A DNA stretch of 64,000 bases from Limimaricola sp964022235. GTDB taxonomy: Bacteria; Pseudomonadota; Alphaproteobacteria; Rhodobacterales; Rhodobacteraceae. The stretch spans positions 92,833 to 156,832 of the forward strand of contig NZ_CAXHZL010000010.1 in the NCBI RefSeq assembly GCF_964022235.1, given 5' to 3'. Position numbers and translations under genes: made by a program. The first letter of the stretch is position 1. Every line of letters begins with the position of its first letter. The notes beneath the pieces are model-generated. The model ran no database searches, was not told the DNA's origin, and saw only the letters and a list, made by a program, of their open reading frames with translations. This document shows, piece by piece, positions 1 to 8,546 of the stretch.

Positions 1-1959
1 CGTGCCGTTTTCCTGCTCGACCCGCAGGATCTCCATGACGTGCTCGAAGGTCAGCGGCTCGAAATAAAGCCTGTCCGAGGTGTCGTAGTCGGTCGAGACG
101 GTCTCGGGGTTGCAGTTGACCATGATCGTCTCGTAGCCCGCATCGGTTAGCGCGAAGCAGGCGTGACAGCAGCAGTAGTCGAACTCGATGCCCTGACCGA
201 TCCGGTTAGGACCGCCGCCCAGGATCACCACCTTCTTGCGGTCCGAGGGCCGCGCCTCGTCCTCGACCTCGCCCATGACGGGGTGCTCGTAGGTCGAATA
301 CATGTAGGGGGTCTGCGCCTCGAACTCGGCGGCGCAGGTGTCGATCCGCTTGAACACCGCCGTCACGCCGAGATTGCGGCGCGCACGGCGCACGTTGTCC
401 TCATCGCGGCCCGTGAGGGTGGCGAGGCGGGCATCGGTGAAGCCCATCATCTTGAGGTGGCGCAGGCCCTCTTCCGTGGTGGGCAGGCCGGTCTTGCGCA
501 GCTCGTTCTCGGTGTCGACGATCTCGCGGATGCGGGCGAGGAACCACGGGTCGAACTTGGTGACGGCCTGGATCTCGTCATCCGACAGCTCATGGCGCAT
601 CGCCTGGGCGATGACGCGGATCCGGTCGGGCGTGGTCTTCGACAGCGCCTTGGTGATCGCCGCGCGGTCGGGCGCGCCCGCGATCTCGATTTCGTCAAAG
701 CCGGTCAGCCCGGTCTCCATCGAAGCCAGCGCCTTTTGCATCGATTCGTGGAAGGTCCGGCCGATCGCCATGGCCTCGCCCACCGATTTCATCGCGGTGG
801 TCAGATGCGGCTCGGAGCCCGGGAACTTCTCGAAGGCAAAGCGCGGGATCTTGGTGACGACATAGTCGATGGTCGGCTCGAAGCTCGCCGGGGTCACCTT
901 GGTGATGTCGTTGTCGAGCTCGTCGAGCGTATAGCCCACGGCCAGCTTGGCCGCGATCTTGGCGATCGGGAAGCCGGTGGCCTTGGAGGCCAGCGCCGAG
1001 GAGCGCGAGACGCGCGGGTTCATCTCGATCACTACCATGCGGCCGTCATCGGGGTTGATCGCCCACTGCACATTCGAGCCGCCGGTTTCGACGCCGATCT
1101 CGCGCAGAACGGCGATCGAGCCGTTGCGCATGTGCTGGTATTCGCGGTCGGTGAGGGTCAGCGCCGGGGCGACGGTGATCGAATCTCCGGTGTGCACGCC
1201 CATCGGGTCGACGTTCTCGATGGCGCAGACGATGATGGCGTTGTCGGCGCGGTCGCGCACGACTTCCATCTCGTATTCCTTCCAGCCGAGCAGCGACTCG
1301 TCGACGAGGATCTGACCCACCGGCGAGGCGTCCATGCCGGTGCGGCAGTAATGCTCGTATTCGGCACGGTTGTAGGCGATGCCGCCCCCCGTTCCACCCA
1401 GCGTGAAGGCGGGGCGGATGATCGCGGGAAGACCGATTTCTTCGAGCGCCTCGATGGCGAGAGAGACGCCGGCGTTCAGGTCACGCTTGCCGTTCGCCAT
1501 CTTGGGCGCGGTGATGATCGTGGCCTTGGGGTTTTCGAGGCCGATCCGGTCCATCGCTTCGCGGAACAGCTTGCGGTCCTCGGCCATCTCGATGGCCTCG
1601 CGCTTGGCGCCGATCATCTCGACGCCGAACTTCTCCAACACACCCATATCGGCGAGCGCCAAAGAGGTGTTGAGGCCGGTCTGTCCGCCCATGGTCGGCA
1701 GGAGCGCGTCGGGGCGCTCCTTCTCGATGATCTTGGCGACGACCTCGGGGGTGATCGGCTCGATGTAGGTGGCGTCGGCCAGCCCCGGATCGGTCATGAT
1801 CGTCGCTGGGTTGGAGTTGACGAGGATGACCCTGTAGCCTTCTTCGCGCAGCGCCTTGCAGGCTTGCGCGCCCGAGTAATCGAACTCGCAGGCTTGGCCG
1901 ATGACAATCGGCCCCGCGCCGATGATCATGATCGAGCGGATATCGGTTCTTTTCGGCAT
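1..1959 (-). CDS. carB: Carbamoyl-phosphate synthase large subunit, N-terminal 653 codons (runs off left edge)
   Basis: CarB makes carbamoyl phosphate from bicarbonate, ATP and glutamine-derived ammonia for arginine and pyrimidine synthesis. The reverse strand from an ATG at 1959 begins MPKRTDIRSIMIIGAGPIVI and continues with the family's GQACEFDYSG and NSNPATIMTDP motifs of the first ATP-grasp half. By family knowledge, 653 residues cover the carboxyphosphate domain, the oligomerisation domain and the start of the carbamoyl-phosphate domain; the rest lies outside the window. A GAGGG ribosome-binding stretch sits just upstream of the ATG. The gene is divergent from pabB. It is the carbamoyl-phosphate source for the argF product encoded at 37 kb. 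Identification is firm. Confidence 0.97.
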   Translation of the reverse strand, partial: MPKRTDIRSIMIIGAGPIVIGQACEFDYSGAQACKALREEGYRVILVNSNPATIMTDPGLADATYIEPITPEVVAKIIEKERPDALLPTMGGQTGLNTSLALADMGVLEKFGVEMIGAKREAIEMAEDRKLFREAMDRIGLENPKATIITAPKMANGKRDLNAGVSLAIEALEEIGLPAIIRPAFTLGGTGGGIAYNRAEYEHYCRTGMDASPVGQILVDESLLGWKEYEMEVVRDRADNAIIVCAIENVDPMGVHTGDSITVAPALTLTDREYQHMRNGSIAVLREIGVETGGSNVQWAINPDDGRMVVIEMNPRVSRSSALASKATGFPIAKIAAKLAVGYTLDELDNDITKVTPASFEPTIDYVVTKIPRFAFEKFPGSEPHLTTAMKSVGEAMAIGRTFHESMQKALASMETGLTGFDEIEIAGAPDRAAITKALSKTTPDRIRVIAQAMRHELSDDEIQAVTKFDPWFLARIREIVDTENELRKTGLPTTEEGLRHLKMMGFTDARLATLTGRDEDNVRRARRNLGVTAVFKRIDTCAAEFEAQTPYMYSTYEHPVMGEVEDEARPSDRKKVVILGGGPNRIGQGIEFDYCCCHACFALTDAGYETIMVNCNPETVSTDYDTSDRLYFEPLTFEHVMEILRVEQENGT

Positions 1960-2045
1960 GGGACCCTCGTGTTTCTCGCGCAGCCTCAAGGGAGGGGGCC
2001 GCGCAAATCGTCGCGGTTATAGACATGGACCGTCTTAGCGCAAGG

Positions 2046-2063
2046 CCCTGCGGTCCCGCAGGG
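2046..2063. promoter_or_regulatory. 18-bp perfect palindrome in the carB-pabB divergent region
   Basis: The arms CCCTGCGG and CCGCAGGG are separated by two bases. It lies in the 168-bp gap between the divergent starts of carB and pabB, so it could be an operator or a short hairpin. No regulator can be named. Confidence 0.35.
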
Positions 2064-2127
2064 GAAAGCAAACTCCGGCCCCCCTGTCGCGCGGAGGGCG
2101 CCCGATGTATCGGGAGGGGGCAAAAGA

Positions 2128-3252
2128 GTGTGGGCGAACATGCGGATCGGCTTCGACAGGGGCCCCGAGGGACGGGGCGCGGTATTTTCGCGGCCTCGAC
2201 GTCTGATCGAGGCGTGGCGGCCCGAAGGCGTGCCATTGGCACTTGCCGCCATCGAGGCCGCGCGGGCGGAGGGCGCATGGATCGCAGGCTATGCGAGCTA
2301 CGAGCTGGGCTACGCGCTGGAGCGGCGGCTGCGACGCCTGATGCCGCAGGAGCGCCGCTTGCCGCTCTTGCGGTTTGGCGTGTTCGAGCAGGCGCCGGAG
2401 GACTGGGCGCCAGAGGTGGGACCGGCGCGCTTGGGTGCGTTCGAGCCGCGCTGGACGGCACAGGATCACCGTGCCGCGCTGGACAAGGTGCGCGACTACA
2501 TCGCGGCGGGCGACATCTATCAGGCGAACCTGACTTTCCCGCTCGATGCGGTGTGCACGGGCCGCGCGGAGGCGCTCTATGCCGCGCTGTCGCGGGGCCA
2601 GCCGGTGGCGCATGGCGCGATGGTCGAGCAGGAGGGGCTGCCCACGCTGATCTCGCGCTCGCCGGAGTTGTTCTTTGCCACCGACGGGGCAGGGGGCATC
2701 GAGACGCGGCCCATGAAGGGCACACAGCCGCGGGGGGCGACGCAGGCCGAGGATGAGGCGCGCCGCGCGTTTCTCGCCGCCGACGAGAAGAATCGCGCCG
2801 AGAACCTGATGATCGTGGATCTGCTGCGCAACGATCTGAGCCGGGTGGCCGTGCCCGGCAGCGTCGCGGTGCCAAAGCTGTTCGACATCGAGACCTATGC
2901 CTCGGTGCACCAGATGGTGAGCCACGTGACCGCCCGGCTGGCCCCCGGCGCCGGGTTCGCGGCGATCCTGGCCGCGCTGTTTCCCTGCGGCTCGATCACC
3001 GGCGCGCCGAAGTTGCGGGCAATGGAGATCATCCGCGAGCTGGAGCCGTGGCCGCGCGAGGCTTACTGCGGCGCGATCGGCTGGGCCGGGCCAGACGGGC
3101 GGTCCTCGTTCAACGTGGCGATCCGTACTCTGATGGTCGAGGGTGGGCGCGCCACGCTCAACGTCGGCGGCGGCATCGTCTGGGACAGCGAGGCGGGTTC
3201 GGAATGGGACGAGGCGTTGTGGAAGACCCGCTTCGCGCGCATTCTGCCGTGA
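2128..3252 (+). CDS. pabB: Aminodeoxychorismate synthase component I
   Basis: PabB aminates chorismate to 4-amino-4-deoxychorismate, the first step toward p-aminobenzoate and folate. The 374-residue product has the chorismate-binding fold: DIYQANLTF near residue 130, the MKGTQPRG lysine region near 197, and GSITGAPKLRAMEII near 290. The length fits stand-alone PabB without a fused amidotransferase; no pabA is in the window. The chosen start is GTG at 2128, behind a GGGAGGGGG ribosome-binding site; an ATG four codons later (2140) is an alternative. pabC follows immediately and supplies the next step. TrpE is the main competing identity, but the MKGT motif, short length and pabC neighbour favour PabB. 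Confidence 0.93.
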   Translation: MWANMRIGFDRGPEGRGAVFSRPRRLIEAWRPEGVPLALAAIEAARAEGAWIAGYASYELGYALERRLRRLMPQERRLPLLRFGVFEQAPEDWAPEVGPARLGAFEPRWTAQDHRAALDKVRDYIAAGDIYQANLTFPLDAVCTGRAEALYAALSRGQPVAHGAMVEQEGLPTLISRSPELFFATDGAGGIETRPMKGTQPRGATQAEDEARRAFLAADEKNRAENLMIVDLLRNDLSRVAVPGSVAVPKLFDIETYASVHQMVSHVTARLAPGAGFAAILAALFPCGSITGAPKLRAMEIIRELEPWPREAYCGAIGWAGPDGRSSFNVAIRTLMVEGGRATLNVGGGIVWDSEAGSEWDEALWKTRFARILP

Positions 3253-3260
3253 TCCGGCAA

Positions 3261-3279
3261 GTTTACTCCAGAAACACTC
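3261..3279 (-). repeat. GAGTATTT-type 19-bp dispersed element, copy 1
   Basis: On the minus strand this reads GAGTGTTTCTGGAGTAAAC. It matches the pattern seen at 8235, 42293 and 53153, roughly GARTATTT-N3-GARNRAA. It sits in the short pabB-pabC junction. Confidence 0.45.
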
Positions 3280-3290
3280 AAAGCCCGCAT

Positions 3291-3896
3291 ATGCCCCAAG
3301 AGACCCCGCTTCGGATCATCGAGACCTTGGGCGCGCATCCCGGCGAGGGGCCGCGTCGGCTGGCAGCGCATCTCGATCGGATGGGCCGCACGGCGCTGGC
3401 GCTGGGCTTCCCGTTCGACCGCAGACGGGCCGAGACGCTGCTCGACCTCAGCCCCGAGGCGCCTTTGCGTTGCCGCCTGACGCTCGACCGGGCGGGCGCG
3501 CTCGATCTCACGACCGGTCCGCTGGCCCCGAACCCCGCCTTGTGGCGCGTGGCGATCCACCCCGAGCGGCTCGACGCCGAGGATCCATGGCTGCGATACA
3601 AGACCACCCGTCGGGCGCTCTATGACCGGGCGCGAGCCGAACTGCCCGAAGGCGTGGACGAATGGCTGTTTCTCAACGGTCGCGGGGAGCTTTGCGAGGG
3701 TACGATCACCAATCTCTTCGTAGACCACCGCACACCCGCGCTGTCCTGCGGATTGCTGCCCGGCGTGCTCAGGGCCACGCTTCTGGGGCAGGGCTGGCGC
3801 GAGGCGGTGCTGACGCAGGGCGACCTCGAAGCCGAGCCGTTCTTCATGGGCAATTCGCTTCGGGGGCTGATCGCGGCGCATCTCGTCGCGGCGTGA
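3291..3896 (+). CDS. pabC: Aminotransferase class IV / aminodeoxychorismate lyase
   Basis: Aminodeoxychorismate lyase releases pyruvate from the PabB product to give p-aminobenzoate, using PLP. The 201-residue product carries the PLP lysine in YKTTRRALYDRA (K104) and the class IV signature CEGTITNLF (E136). It is clearly shorter than the roughly 270 residues of E. coli PabC, as if the N-terminal domain were trimmed. The start is taken at ATG 3291; a GTG at 3249 overlapping the pabB stop would add 14 residues and would couple translation, and neither has a strong Shine-Dalgarno. Adjacency to pabB supports the lyase role over a branched-chain or D-amino-acid aminotransferase. Confidence 0.82.
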   Translation: MPQETPLRIIETLGAHPGEGPRRLAAHLDRMGRTALALGFPFDRRRAETLLDLSPEAPLRCRLTLDRAGALDLTTGPLAPNPALWRVAIHPERLDAEDPWLRYKTTRRALYDRARAELPEGVDEWLFLNGRGELCEGTITNLFVDHRTPALSCGLLPGVLRATLLGQGWREAVLTQGDLEAEPFFMGNSLRGLIAAHLVAA

Positions 3897-3909
3897 CCTC
3901 CCGGCTTGC

Positions 3910-3938
3910 TTGACATCAAGGCCCCAACCCGGTGTATC
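3910..3938 (+). promoter_or_regulatory. Housekeeping promoter for aspS
   Basis: TTGACA (3910-3915), a 17-bp spacer and TGTATC (3933-3938) form a near-consensus sigma-70 promoter. The predicted transcript starts about 25 nt upstream of the aspS ATG at 3971. Confidence 0.7.
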
Positions 3939-3970
3939 GGCGCGACACCCGCCACAAGGGATATCCTTTC

Positions 3971-5746
3971 ATGCACGCCTACCGCACCCACACCTGCGCC
4001 GCCCTGACCCGTGACAATGTGGGCGATACCGTCCGGCTGTCGGGCTGGGTGCATCGGATCCGCGACCACGGCGGCATCCTGTTCATCGACCTGCGCGACC
4101 ATTACGGCGTCACGCAGGTGCTGTGCGACCCCGACAGCGCGGCCTTCGCCGATGTCGAGAAGCTGCGCTCCGAATGGTGCATCCGCATCGACGGCGAGGT
4201 GAAGGCCCGCGCGCCCGAGCTGGTGAACCCCAAGCTGCCGACCGGCGAGATCGAGGTCTTCGTGCGCGGGGTCGAGGTGCTCGGCGCCTCCAAGGAACTG
4301 CCGCTGCAGGTCTTCGGCGATCAGGAATACCCCGAGGAGACGCGGCTCAAGTACCGCTATCTCGACCTGCGCCGCGAGGCGATGCAGGCGAACATGACGC
4401 TGCGCTCGGACGTGGTGCGCTCGATCCGCCAGCGGATGTGGGACCAGAACTTCCGCGAGTACCAGACGCCGATCATCACCGCCTCCTCCCCCGAGGGCGC
4501 GCGCGACTTCCTCGTGCCGTCGCGTCTGCACCCGGGCAAGTTCTACGCGCTGCCGCAGGCACCGCAGCAGTTCAAGCAACTCCTGATGGTGTCGGGCTTC
4601 GACAAGTACTTCCAGATCGCGCCGTGTTTCCGCGACGAGGACCCGCGCGCCGATCGCTCGCCCACCGATTTCTACCAGCTCGACCTCGAGATGAGCTTTG
4701 TGGAGCAGCAGGACGTGTTCGACACGATCCAGCCGGTGATGCAGGGCATCTTCGAGGAGTTCGGTGGCGGTCGGAAGGTCGATGACGAATGGCCGCTGAT
4801 CTCCTACAAGGACGCCGCTCTCTGGTACGGCACCGACAAGCCCGACCTACGCAACCCGATCAAGATGCAGGACGTCTCCGAGCATTTCAAAGGCTCGGGC
4901 TTCGCGATCTTTGCCAAGCTCTTGGAGCAGGAGGGCACGCAGATCCGTGCGATTCCCGCCCCGACCGGCGGCTCGCGCAAGTTCTGCGACCGGATGAACG
5001 CCTTCGCCCAGAAGGAAGGCCTGCCGGGCATGGGCTACATCTTCTGGCGCGAAGCCGAGGGCGGCATGGAAGCCGCCGGTCCGCTCGCCAAGAACATCGG
5101 CCCCGAGCGCACCGAGGCGATCCGCCAGCAGCTTGGCCTCGGCGTCGGTGACGCCGCCTTCTTCCTCGGCGGCAAGCCCGAGGCGTTCGAGCGAGTGGCC
5201 GGCCGCGCCCGCGTCGCGATCGGCGAAGAGTTGAAGATCACCGAGACCGACCGCTTCGCCTTTGCCTGGATCGTCGACTTCCCGATGTACGAGAAGGACG
5301 ACGAGGGCCGGATCGACTTCTCGCACAACCCGTTCTCGATGCCGCAGGGCGGGATGGAGGCGCTTCAGGGCGATCCGCTATCGGTGCTGGGCTACCAGTA
5401 CGACCTCGCCTGCAACGGCTACGAGCTGATCTCGGGGGCGATCCGGAACCACAAGCCGGAGATCATGTTCAAGGCCTTCGAGCTGGCCGGTTACGGCGAG
5501 GACGAGGTCAAGAAGCGCTTTGGCGGCATGGTCAACGCGTTCCAGTACGGCGCCCCGCCGCATGGTGGCTGCGCCGCCGGCATCGACCGGGTGGTGATGC
5601 TCTTGGCCGACGAGGCCAACATCCGAGAGGTCATCCTCTTCCCGATGAACCAGCGGGCCGAAGACCTGATGATGAACGCGCCCTCGGAGCCCACAAACGA
5701 CCAGCTGCGCGAGCTGCGCCTGCGCGTGCTGCCGCCCGAGAGCTGA
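3971..5746 (+). CDS. aspS: Aspartate--tRNA ligase
   Basis: AspRS charges tRNA-Asp in the cytoplasm. The 591-residue product is the long bacterial type: N-terminal OB-fold anticodon domain (GWVHRIRDHGGILFIDLRDHYG), class II motif 2 (FRDEDPRADRSPTDFYQLDLE near residue 220), the large bacterial insertion, and motif 3 (GIDRVVMLL near residue 540). The start is set at ATG 3971, which begins MHAYRTHTCAAL as the family does and has AAGGGA upstream; a longer reading from 3932 would overlap the promoter. It is transcribed alone between pabC and a strong terminator. Many alphaproteobacterial AspRS are non-discriminating and work with GatCAB; that is family knowledge and not visible here. Confidence 0.97.
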   Translation: MHAYRTHTCAALTRDNVGDTVRLSGWVHRIRDHGGILFIDLRDHYGVTQVLCDPDSAAFADVEKLRSEWCIRIDGEVKARAPELVNPKLPTGEIEVFVRGVEVLGASKELPLQVFGDQEYPEETRLKYRYLDLRREAMQANMTLRSDVVRSIRQRMWDQNFREYQTPIITASSPEGARDFLVPSRLHPGKFYALPQAPQQFKQLLMVSGFDKYFQIAPCFRDEDPRADRSPTDFYQLDLEMSFVEQQDVFDTIQPVMQGIFEEFGGGRKVDDEWPLISYKDAALWYGTDKPDLRNPIKMQDVSEHFKGSGFAIFAKLLEQEGTQIRAIPAPTGGSRKFCDRMNAFAQKEGLPGMGYIFWREAEGGMEAAGPLAKNIGPERTEAIRQQLGLGVGDAAFFLGGKPEAFERVAGRARVAIGEELKITETDRFAFAWIVDFPMYEKDDEGRIDFSHNPFSMPQGGMEALQGDPLSVLGYQYDLACNGYELISGAIRNHKPEIMFKAFELAGYGEDEVKKRFGGMVNAFQYGAPPHGGCAAGIDRVVMLLADEANIREVILFPMNQRAEDLMMNAPSEPTNDQLRELRLRVLPPES

Positions 5747-5768
5747 TCGGCCCACCGGCAAAGGAAAA

Positions 5769-5799
5769 GGCCGCATCCCGAGTGGGGTGCGGCCTTTTT
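5769..5799 (+). terminator. Rho-independent terminator of aspS
   Basis: GGCCGCA (5769-5775) pairs with TGCGGCC (5788-5794) and is followed by five T. It lies 23 bp after the aspS stop and before the converging dgkA. Confidence 0.88.
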
Positions 5800-5824
5800 C
5801 ATGCGCAGCGATGTCTCGCGTCTC

Positions 5825-6184
5825 TCAGAACACCAGCCCGCCCAGCACGCAGATCCAAGCCAGCCCCACGGCGGCGCCCGCGACGGCGACCGCGGCAGAG
5901 CCGGAATCCTTGGCCTGCTTGGCCAGAGCGCGGCGTTCTTCGGAAACGTCGTCGACGACCCGCTCGATCGCGGTGTTGAGGCATTCGAACGCCAGAACCA
6001 TGACGCCGCCCATCAAGAGCATGCCGCGCTCGCCCGCCGAGAGCGGCAGCACGAAGGCCAGCACGGCGGAGGCGATGTTGGCCCACATCCACTGATGCAG
6101 GCTGCCTTCGGTGTTCCAGATGTGCTTGAGTCCCTGCCAGGACCAGACCGCGCGCATGCGCAGTCGCTCGTAATGTTCACGCAT
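5825..6184 (-). CDS. dgkA: Diacylglycerol kinase (prokaryotic DgkA type)
   Basis: DgkA is an inner-membrane enzyme that phosphorylates diacylglycerol to phosphatidic acid with ATP, recycling lipid from envelope glycan synthesis. The 119-residue product shows the three-helix layout and the signature LNTAIERVVDDVSEE followed by KDSGSAAV, which carries the catalytic glutamate and metal-binding residues. The start is the ATG at 6184, preceded by a GGGGGCGAG ribosome-binding site; a longer reading upstream lacks family similarity. The gene converges with aspS and diverges from the hemolysin-III gene. Confidence 0.93.
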   Translation of the reverse strand: MREHYERLRMRAVWSWQGLKHIWNTEGSLHQWMWANIASAVLAFVLPLSAGERGMLLMGGVMVLAFECLNTAIERVVDDVSEERRALAKQAKDSGSAAVAVAGAAVGLAWICVLGGLVF

Positions 6185-6342
6185 ATCTCGCCCCCGGGCC
6201 TCGCAAAAGCAGATATGACCTGTGCGAAAGAGGAAGCCAAGGAGTCCCCGCCGGCCAAGGCAGTGCAATGTTTTCTCGTTGTCGCCACGTCCTCTACCAA
6301 TGCGCCCTCCCACTGCGCGCGGCTTGCGCTAGATCTATCTGC

Positions 6343-6999
6343 ATGACACCTCAACACGAAGATTACCCCGCCTATGCCCGCTCCGAGCGCATCGCCGATG
6401 GCGTGATCCACGCCCTCGGCGTGATCTTTGCACTCATCGGGGCGGCCCTGTTGATCTCGCTCTCGGTCTGGGATGCGCAGGCGCGCGCCGACCGGATCGT
6501 CGCCGTGGCGATCTACGGGGCCGCGCTGATCGCGACCTTCTCGGCCTCGGCGTTCTATCACATGACGCCTTGGGCCCGCTTGCGGCCGATGCTGCGCCGG
6601 ATCGACCACGCTGCGATCTATCTCAAGATCGCGGGCACCTATACGCCGCTGGTGGTGCTGATCGGGTCGGCCTTCGCCTATGCCATCCTTGCGGTGGTCT
6701 GGGCAGTGGCTCTGGGCGGCGCGACGGCCAAGCTGTTCTTCTGGAAGAGCCCGGGCCGTCTCGGCCCCACGCTTTACCTGCTGCTGGGCTGGCTCAGCAC
6801 CGCGCTGGTCTGGTCGCTGGCGATGACGCTGCCGGTGGCCTCGACCGCGCTGGTGGTGATCGGGGGACTGCTCTATTCGGCAGGGGTGATCTTCTTCGTG
6901 TGGGAAGGCCTGCGTTTTTCCAACGCGATCTGGCACGGTTTCGTGCTCGCCGCCTCGGCCTGCTTTTTTGCCGCGATCGCGATGGGGGTGCTCGTCTGA
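6343..6999 (+). CDS. Hemolysin III / PAQR-family membrane protein
   Basis: The 218-residue protein has about seven hydrophobic segments and the family motifs SASAFYHMTP, RIDHAAIYLKIAGTYTP and a C-terminal NAIWHGFVLAAS. The conserved Ser, Asp and His residues of this superfamily bind zinc and are associated with hydrolase activity. It resembles bacterial YqfA/hemolysin III proteins; direct hemolytic activity should not be assumed. The start is ATG 6343 (MTPQHEDYPAYARSERIADG). It converges with the M48 lipoprotein gene, 16 bp away. The exact substrate is unknown. Confidence 0.88.
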   Translation: MTPQHEDYPAYARSERIADGVIHALGVIFALIGAALLISLSVWDAQARADRIVAVAIYGAALIATFSASAFYHMTPWARLRPMLRRIDHAAIYLKIAGTYTPLVVLIGSAFAYAILAVVWAVALGGATAKLFFWKSPGRLGPTLYLLLGWLSTALVWSLAMTLPVASTALVVIGGLLYSAGVIFFVWEGLRFSNAIWHGFVLAASACFFAAIAMGVLV

Positions 7000-7015
7000 G
7001 CACCCCCATTGTGGG

Positions 7016-7807
7016 TCAAAGCCCGGCGACGGTGCGCCGCACGATCTCCATGCGCTGCGCGTTCGGCGGATGCGTTCCGAGCAGCCGGTCGCCCGGATCG
7101 GGGATGCGCAGGAAGAACTCTGCGCCCTTGACCGCGTCGTAGCCCGCGCGCTTGGCGATGGTCGCACCCAGCGCATCGGCCTCCAGCTCGAAATCCTTGG
7201 AATAGCTGCGCGCGCCAAAGCCCGCGCCAAGTTGCTGCGCGGTACGCACCACGCTTTCGTTGCCGCCACCAAGCCCGCTGGCGAGCTGGCCGAACACCGT
7301 GGCGCCTATCGCGGCGTTGCGGCTCTGGCGATCCAGGTGACCCGCAATGTGATGCGCCGCCTCGTGGCTGAGCACGAAGGCCAGCTCATCGGCGTTCTGC
7401 ACTTCGCTCAGCAGCGCCACGGTAAAGGCCAAAAGCGGGCGGCCTTGGGCGTCGCGGGTCTGGAAGGCGTTGGCAGGCTGGCCGGGACGGTCATCGACGA
7501 CGATGCGGAAATCGCAATCGAGCTGCGGCGCGTTGGCGCGGCAAACCTGTTCGGCCACCGGTTCCAGCCGTTCCACGACCTGCACGAAATTGCGCGCGGC
7601 CGAGCGGGCGGCATCGGGGTTGGACACAGGGCCCGCTCCCTTGGAGACGGTGACATTGGTCGGGGTGGGGGCTGGGGTGCCCGGGCGCGTCACGGTGGTG
7701 GTGCGCTGCGGCCCCGTGGCCACGGTGATGGGCGGCGCACAGGCCGAAAGCCCAAGACCGGCGGCCAGGGCGAAAAAGGAAAGGCGGGACAACATCGGCG
7801 ACAACAT
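7016..7807 (-). CDS. M48-family metallopeptidase lipoprotein
   Basis: The 263-residue product begins with a signal peptide and a lipobox ending LSAC (lipid Cys23), so it should be anchored in the envelope. A Pro/Thr-rich linker (about 30-60) precedes a peptidase domain with the zinc motif HEAAH (148-152) and a downstream FELEAD supplying the third ligand (E207). It ends in a GTHPPNAQRMEIV segment typical of M48 proteins such as LoiP/BepA. A role in outer-membrane protein quality control is inferred from the family. The start is ATG 7807; an ATG four codons later (7795) is equally possible. Confidence 0.9.
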   Translation of the reverse strand: MLSPMLSRLSFFALAAGLGLSACAPPITVATGPQRTTTVTRPGTPAPTPTNVTVSKGAGPVSNPDAARSAARNFVQVVERLEPVAEQVCRANAPQLDCDFRIVVDDRPGQPANAFQTRDAQGRPLLAFTVALLSEVQNADELAFVLSHEAAHHIAGHLDRQSRNAAIGATVFGQLASGLGGGNESVVRTAQQLGAGFGARSYSKDFELEADALGATIAKRAGYDAVKGAEFFLRIPDPGDRLLGTHPPNAQRMEIVRRTVAGL

Positions 7808-7913
7808 CCGGTTCGTCGGGAAGAATTGCCCCGATCCTAGCCGCCACCCCGACGCGGGGCCAGCCCCGGACGCGCCCCTCTCACAAGATCGGCATCGCGC
7901 CGCCGCCGACGAC

Positions 7914-7942
7914 TTGCAGAGCCTCGACGCGCCGCCTAGGCT
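7914..7942 (+). promoter_or_regulatory. Promoter placed for a leaderless transcript (gene at 7949)
   Basis: TTGCAG (7914-7919), a 17-bp spacer and TAGGCT (7937-7942) lie so that transcription would begin at or next to the ATG at 7949. There is no Shine-Dalgarno between them. Confidence 0.45.
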
Positions 7943-7948
7943 GGGACC

Positions 7949-8185
7949 ATGTTCACCATCGAGCACGATTTCGACGCCACGGTCGTCACGCTTGTCGACG
8001 AGGGTGCCGCCCATCTTCAGGAGGACGTCACCGTCTGCGCCTTCGAAGATTGCGTGACCGTCGAGCAGTACGATCCCCGCAGCGATGCCGTAGTGCGGAT
8101 CACCCTGTCACTGCACCAGGCGCGCGAGCTGCAGGCGGCGCTGAATTTGCCTGAAGGCATCTACCGCGCGAAGAGCGGCGGCTGA
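7949..8185 (+). CDS. Small conserved hypothetical protein
   Basis: The 78-residue acidic protein (MFTIEHDFDATVVTLVDEGA...) reads as a compact beta-rich fold with a final helix (SLHQARELQAALNLPEGIYR). No catalytic motif, signal peptide or membrane segment is visible. Codon use matches its neighbours, and an upstream promoter fits its ATG. It is probably conserved within the Rhodobacteraceae, but no function can be given. It stands alone between the divergent M48 gene and the converging fds operon. Confidence 0.75.
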   Translation: MFTIEHDFDATVVTLVDEGAAHLQEDVTVCAFEDCVTVEQYDPRSDAVVRITLSLHQARELQAALNLPEGIYRAKSGG

Positions 8186-8234
8186 AACGGCACCCTGATC
8201 CGCGACGGAGCGCGCGACGCGGACCGGGTGCCAT

Positions 8235-8253
8235 GAGTATTTGCAGAATGAAG
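8235..8253 (+). repeat. GAGTATTT-type 19-bp dispersed element, copy 2
   Basis: It reads GAGTATTTGCAGAATGAAG. It lies in the 100-bp gap between the converging 3' ends of the gene at 7949 and fdsD. Confidence 0.5.
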
Positions 8254-8285
8254 TTGCCAATGATGCGCCCGGCGGGGCCGACGGA

Positions 8286-8546
8286 TCACTCCTCTTCGGA
8301 GTGGGCGGGCACTGCCTTGCCGAATTCGCGCCAGATTTCCGCGCCGCGACGGGCAAGGGGGGTCAGATCATCCGCTTCGTTCGTGTCCAGCATCGCAAAC
8401 AGCCGATCACGCATCCGCGGCTCCCAGAACGAGCGCAGGTGCTCGGCCACGTGCTGGGCCCGCGTGCCCTCCGCTTGGCTTTCGAAGAAGGTGGCGATCT
8501 GGTTCGCCATGTAGACGAGCTTCTGGTCGGTGGTTCTAGAGGACAT
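8286..8546 (-). CDS. fdsD: Formate dehydrogenase delta subunit
   Basis: The 86-residue product (MSSRTTDQKLVYMANQIATFF...) matches the FdsD family, a small protein encoded at the end of NAD-dependent formate dehydrogenase operons. In Rhodobacter capsulatus FdsD is needed for a fully active complex although it holds no cofactor (family knowledge). It is mostly helical, with an IATFFESQ helix and a C-terminal WREFGKAVP. Its ATG at 8546 lies inside the end of fdhD (11-bp overlap), so it is the last cistron of the operon. Confidence 0.92.
   Translation of the reverse strand: MSSRTTDQKLVYMANQIATFFESQAEGTRAQHVAEHLRSFWEPRMRDRLFAMLDTNEADDLTPLARRGAEIWREFGKAVPAHSEEE

Noticed and set aside
163..2022. 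Long plus-strand open frame (619 codons) across carB
   Set aside because: It is antisense to the clear carB sequence. GC-rich third positions keep the opposite frame open, and its composition (Arg, Gly, His, Asp rich) is typical of such shadows.
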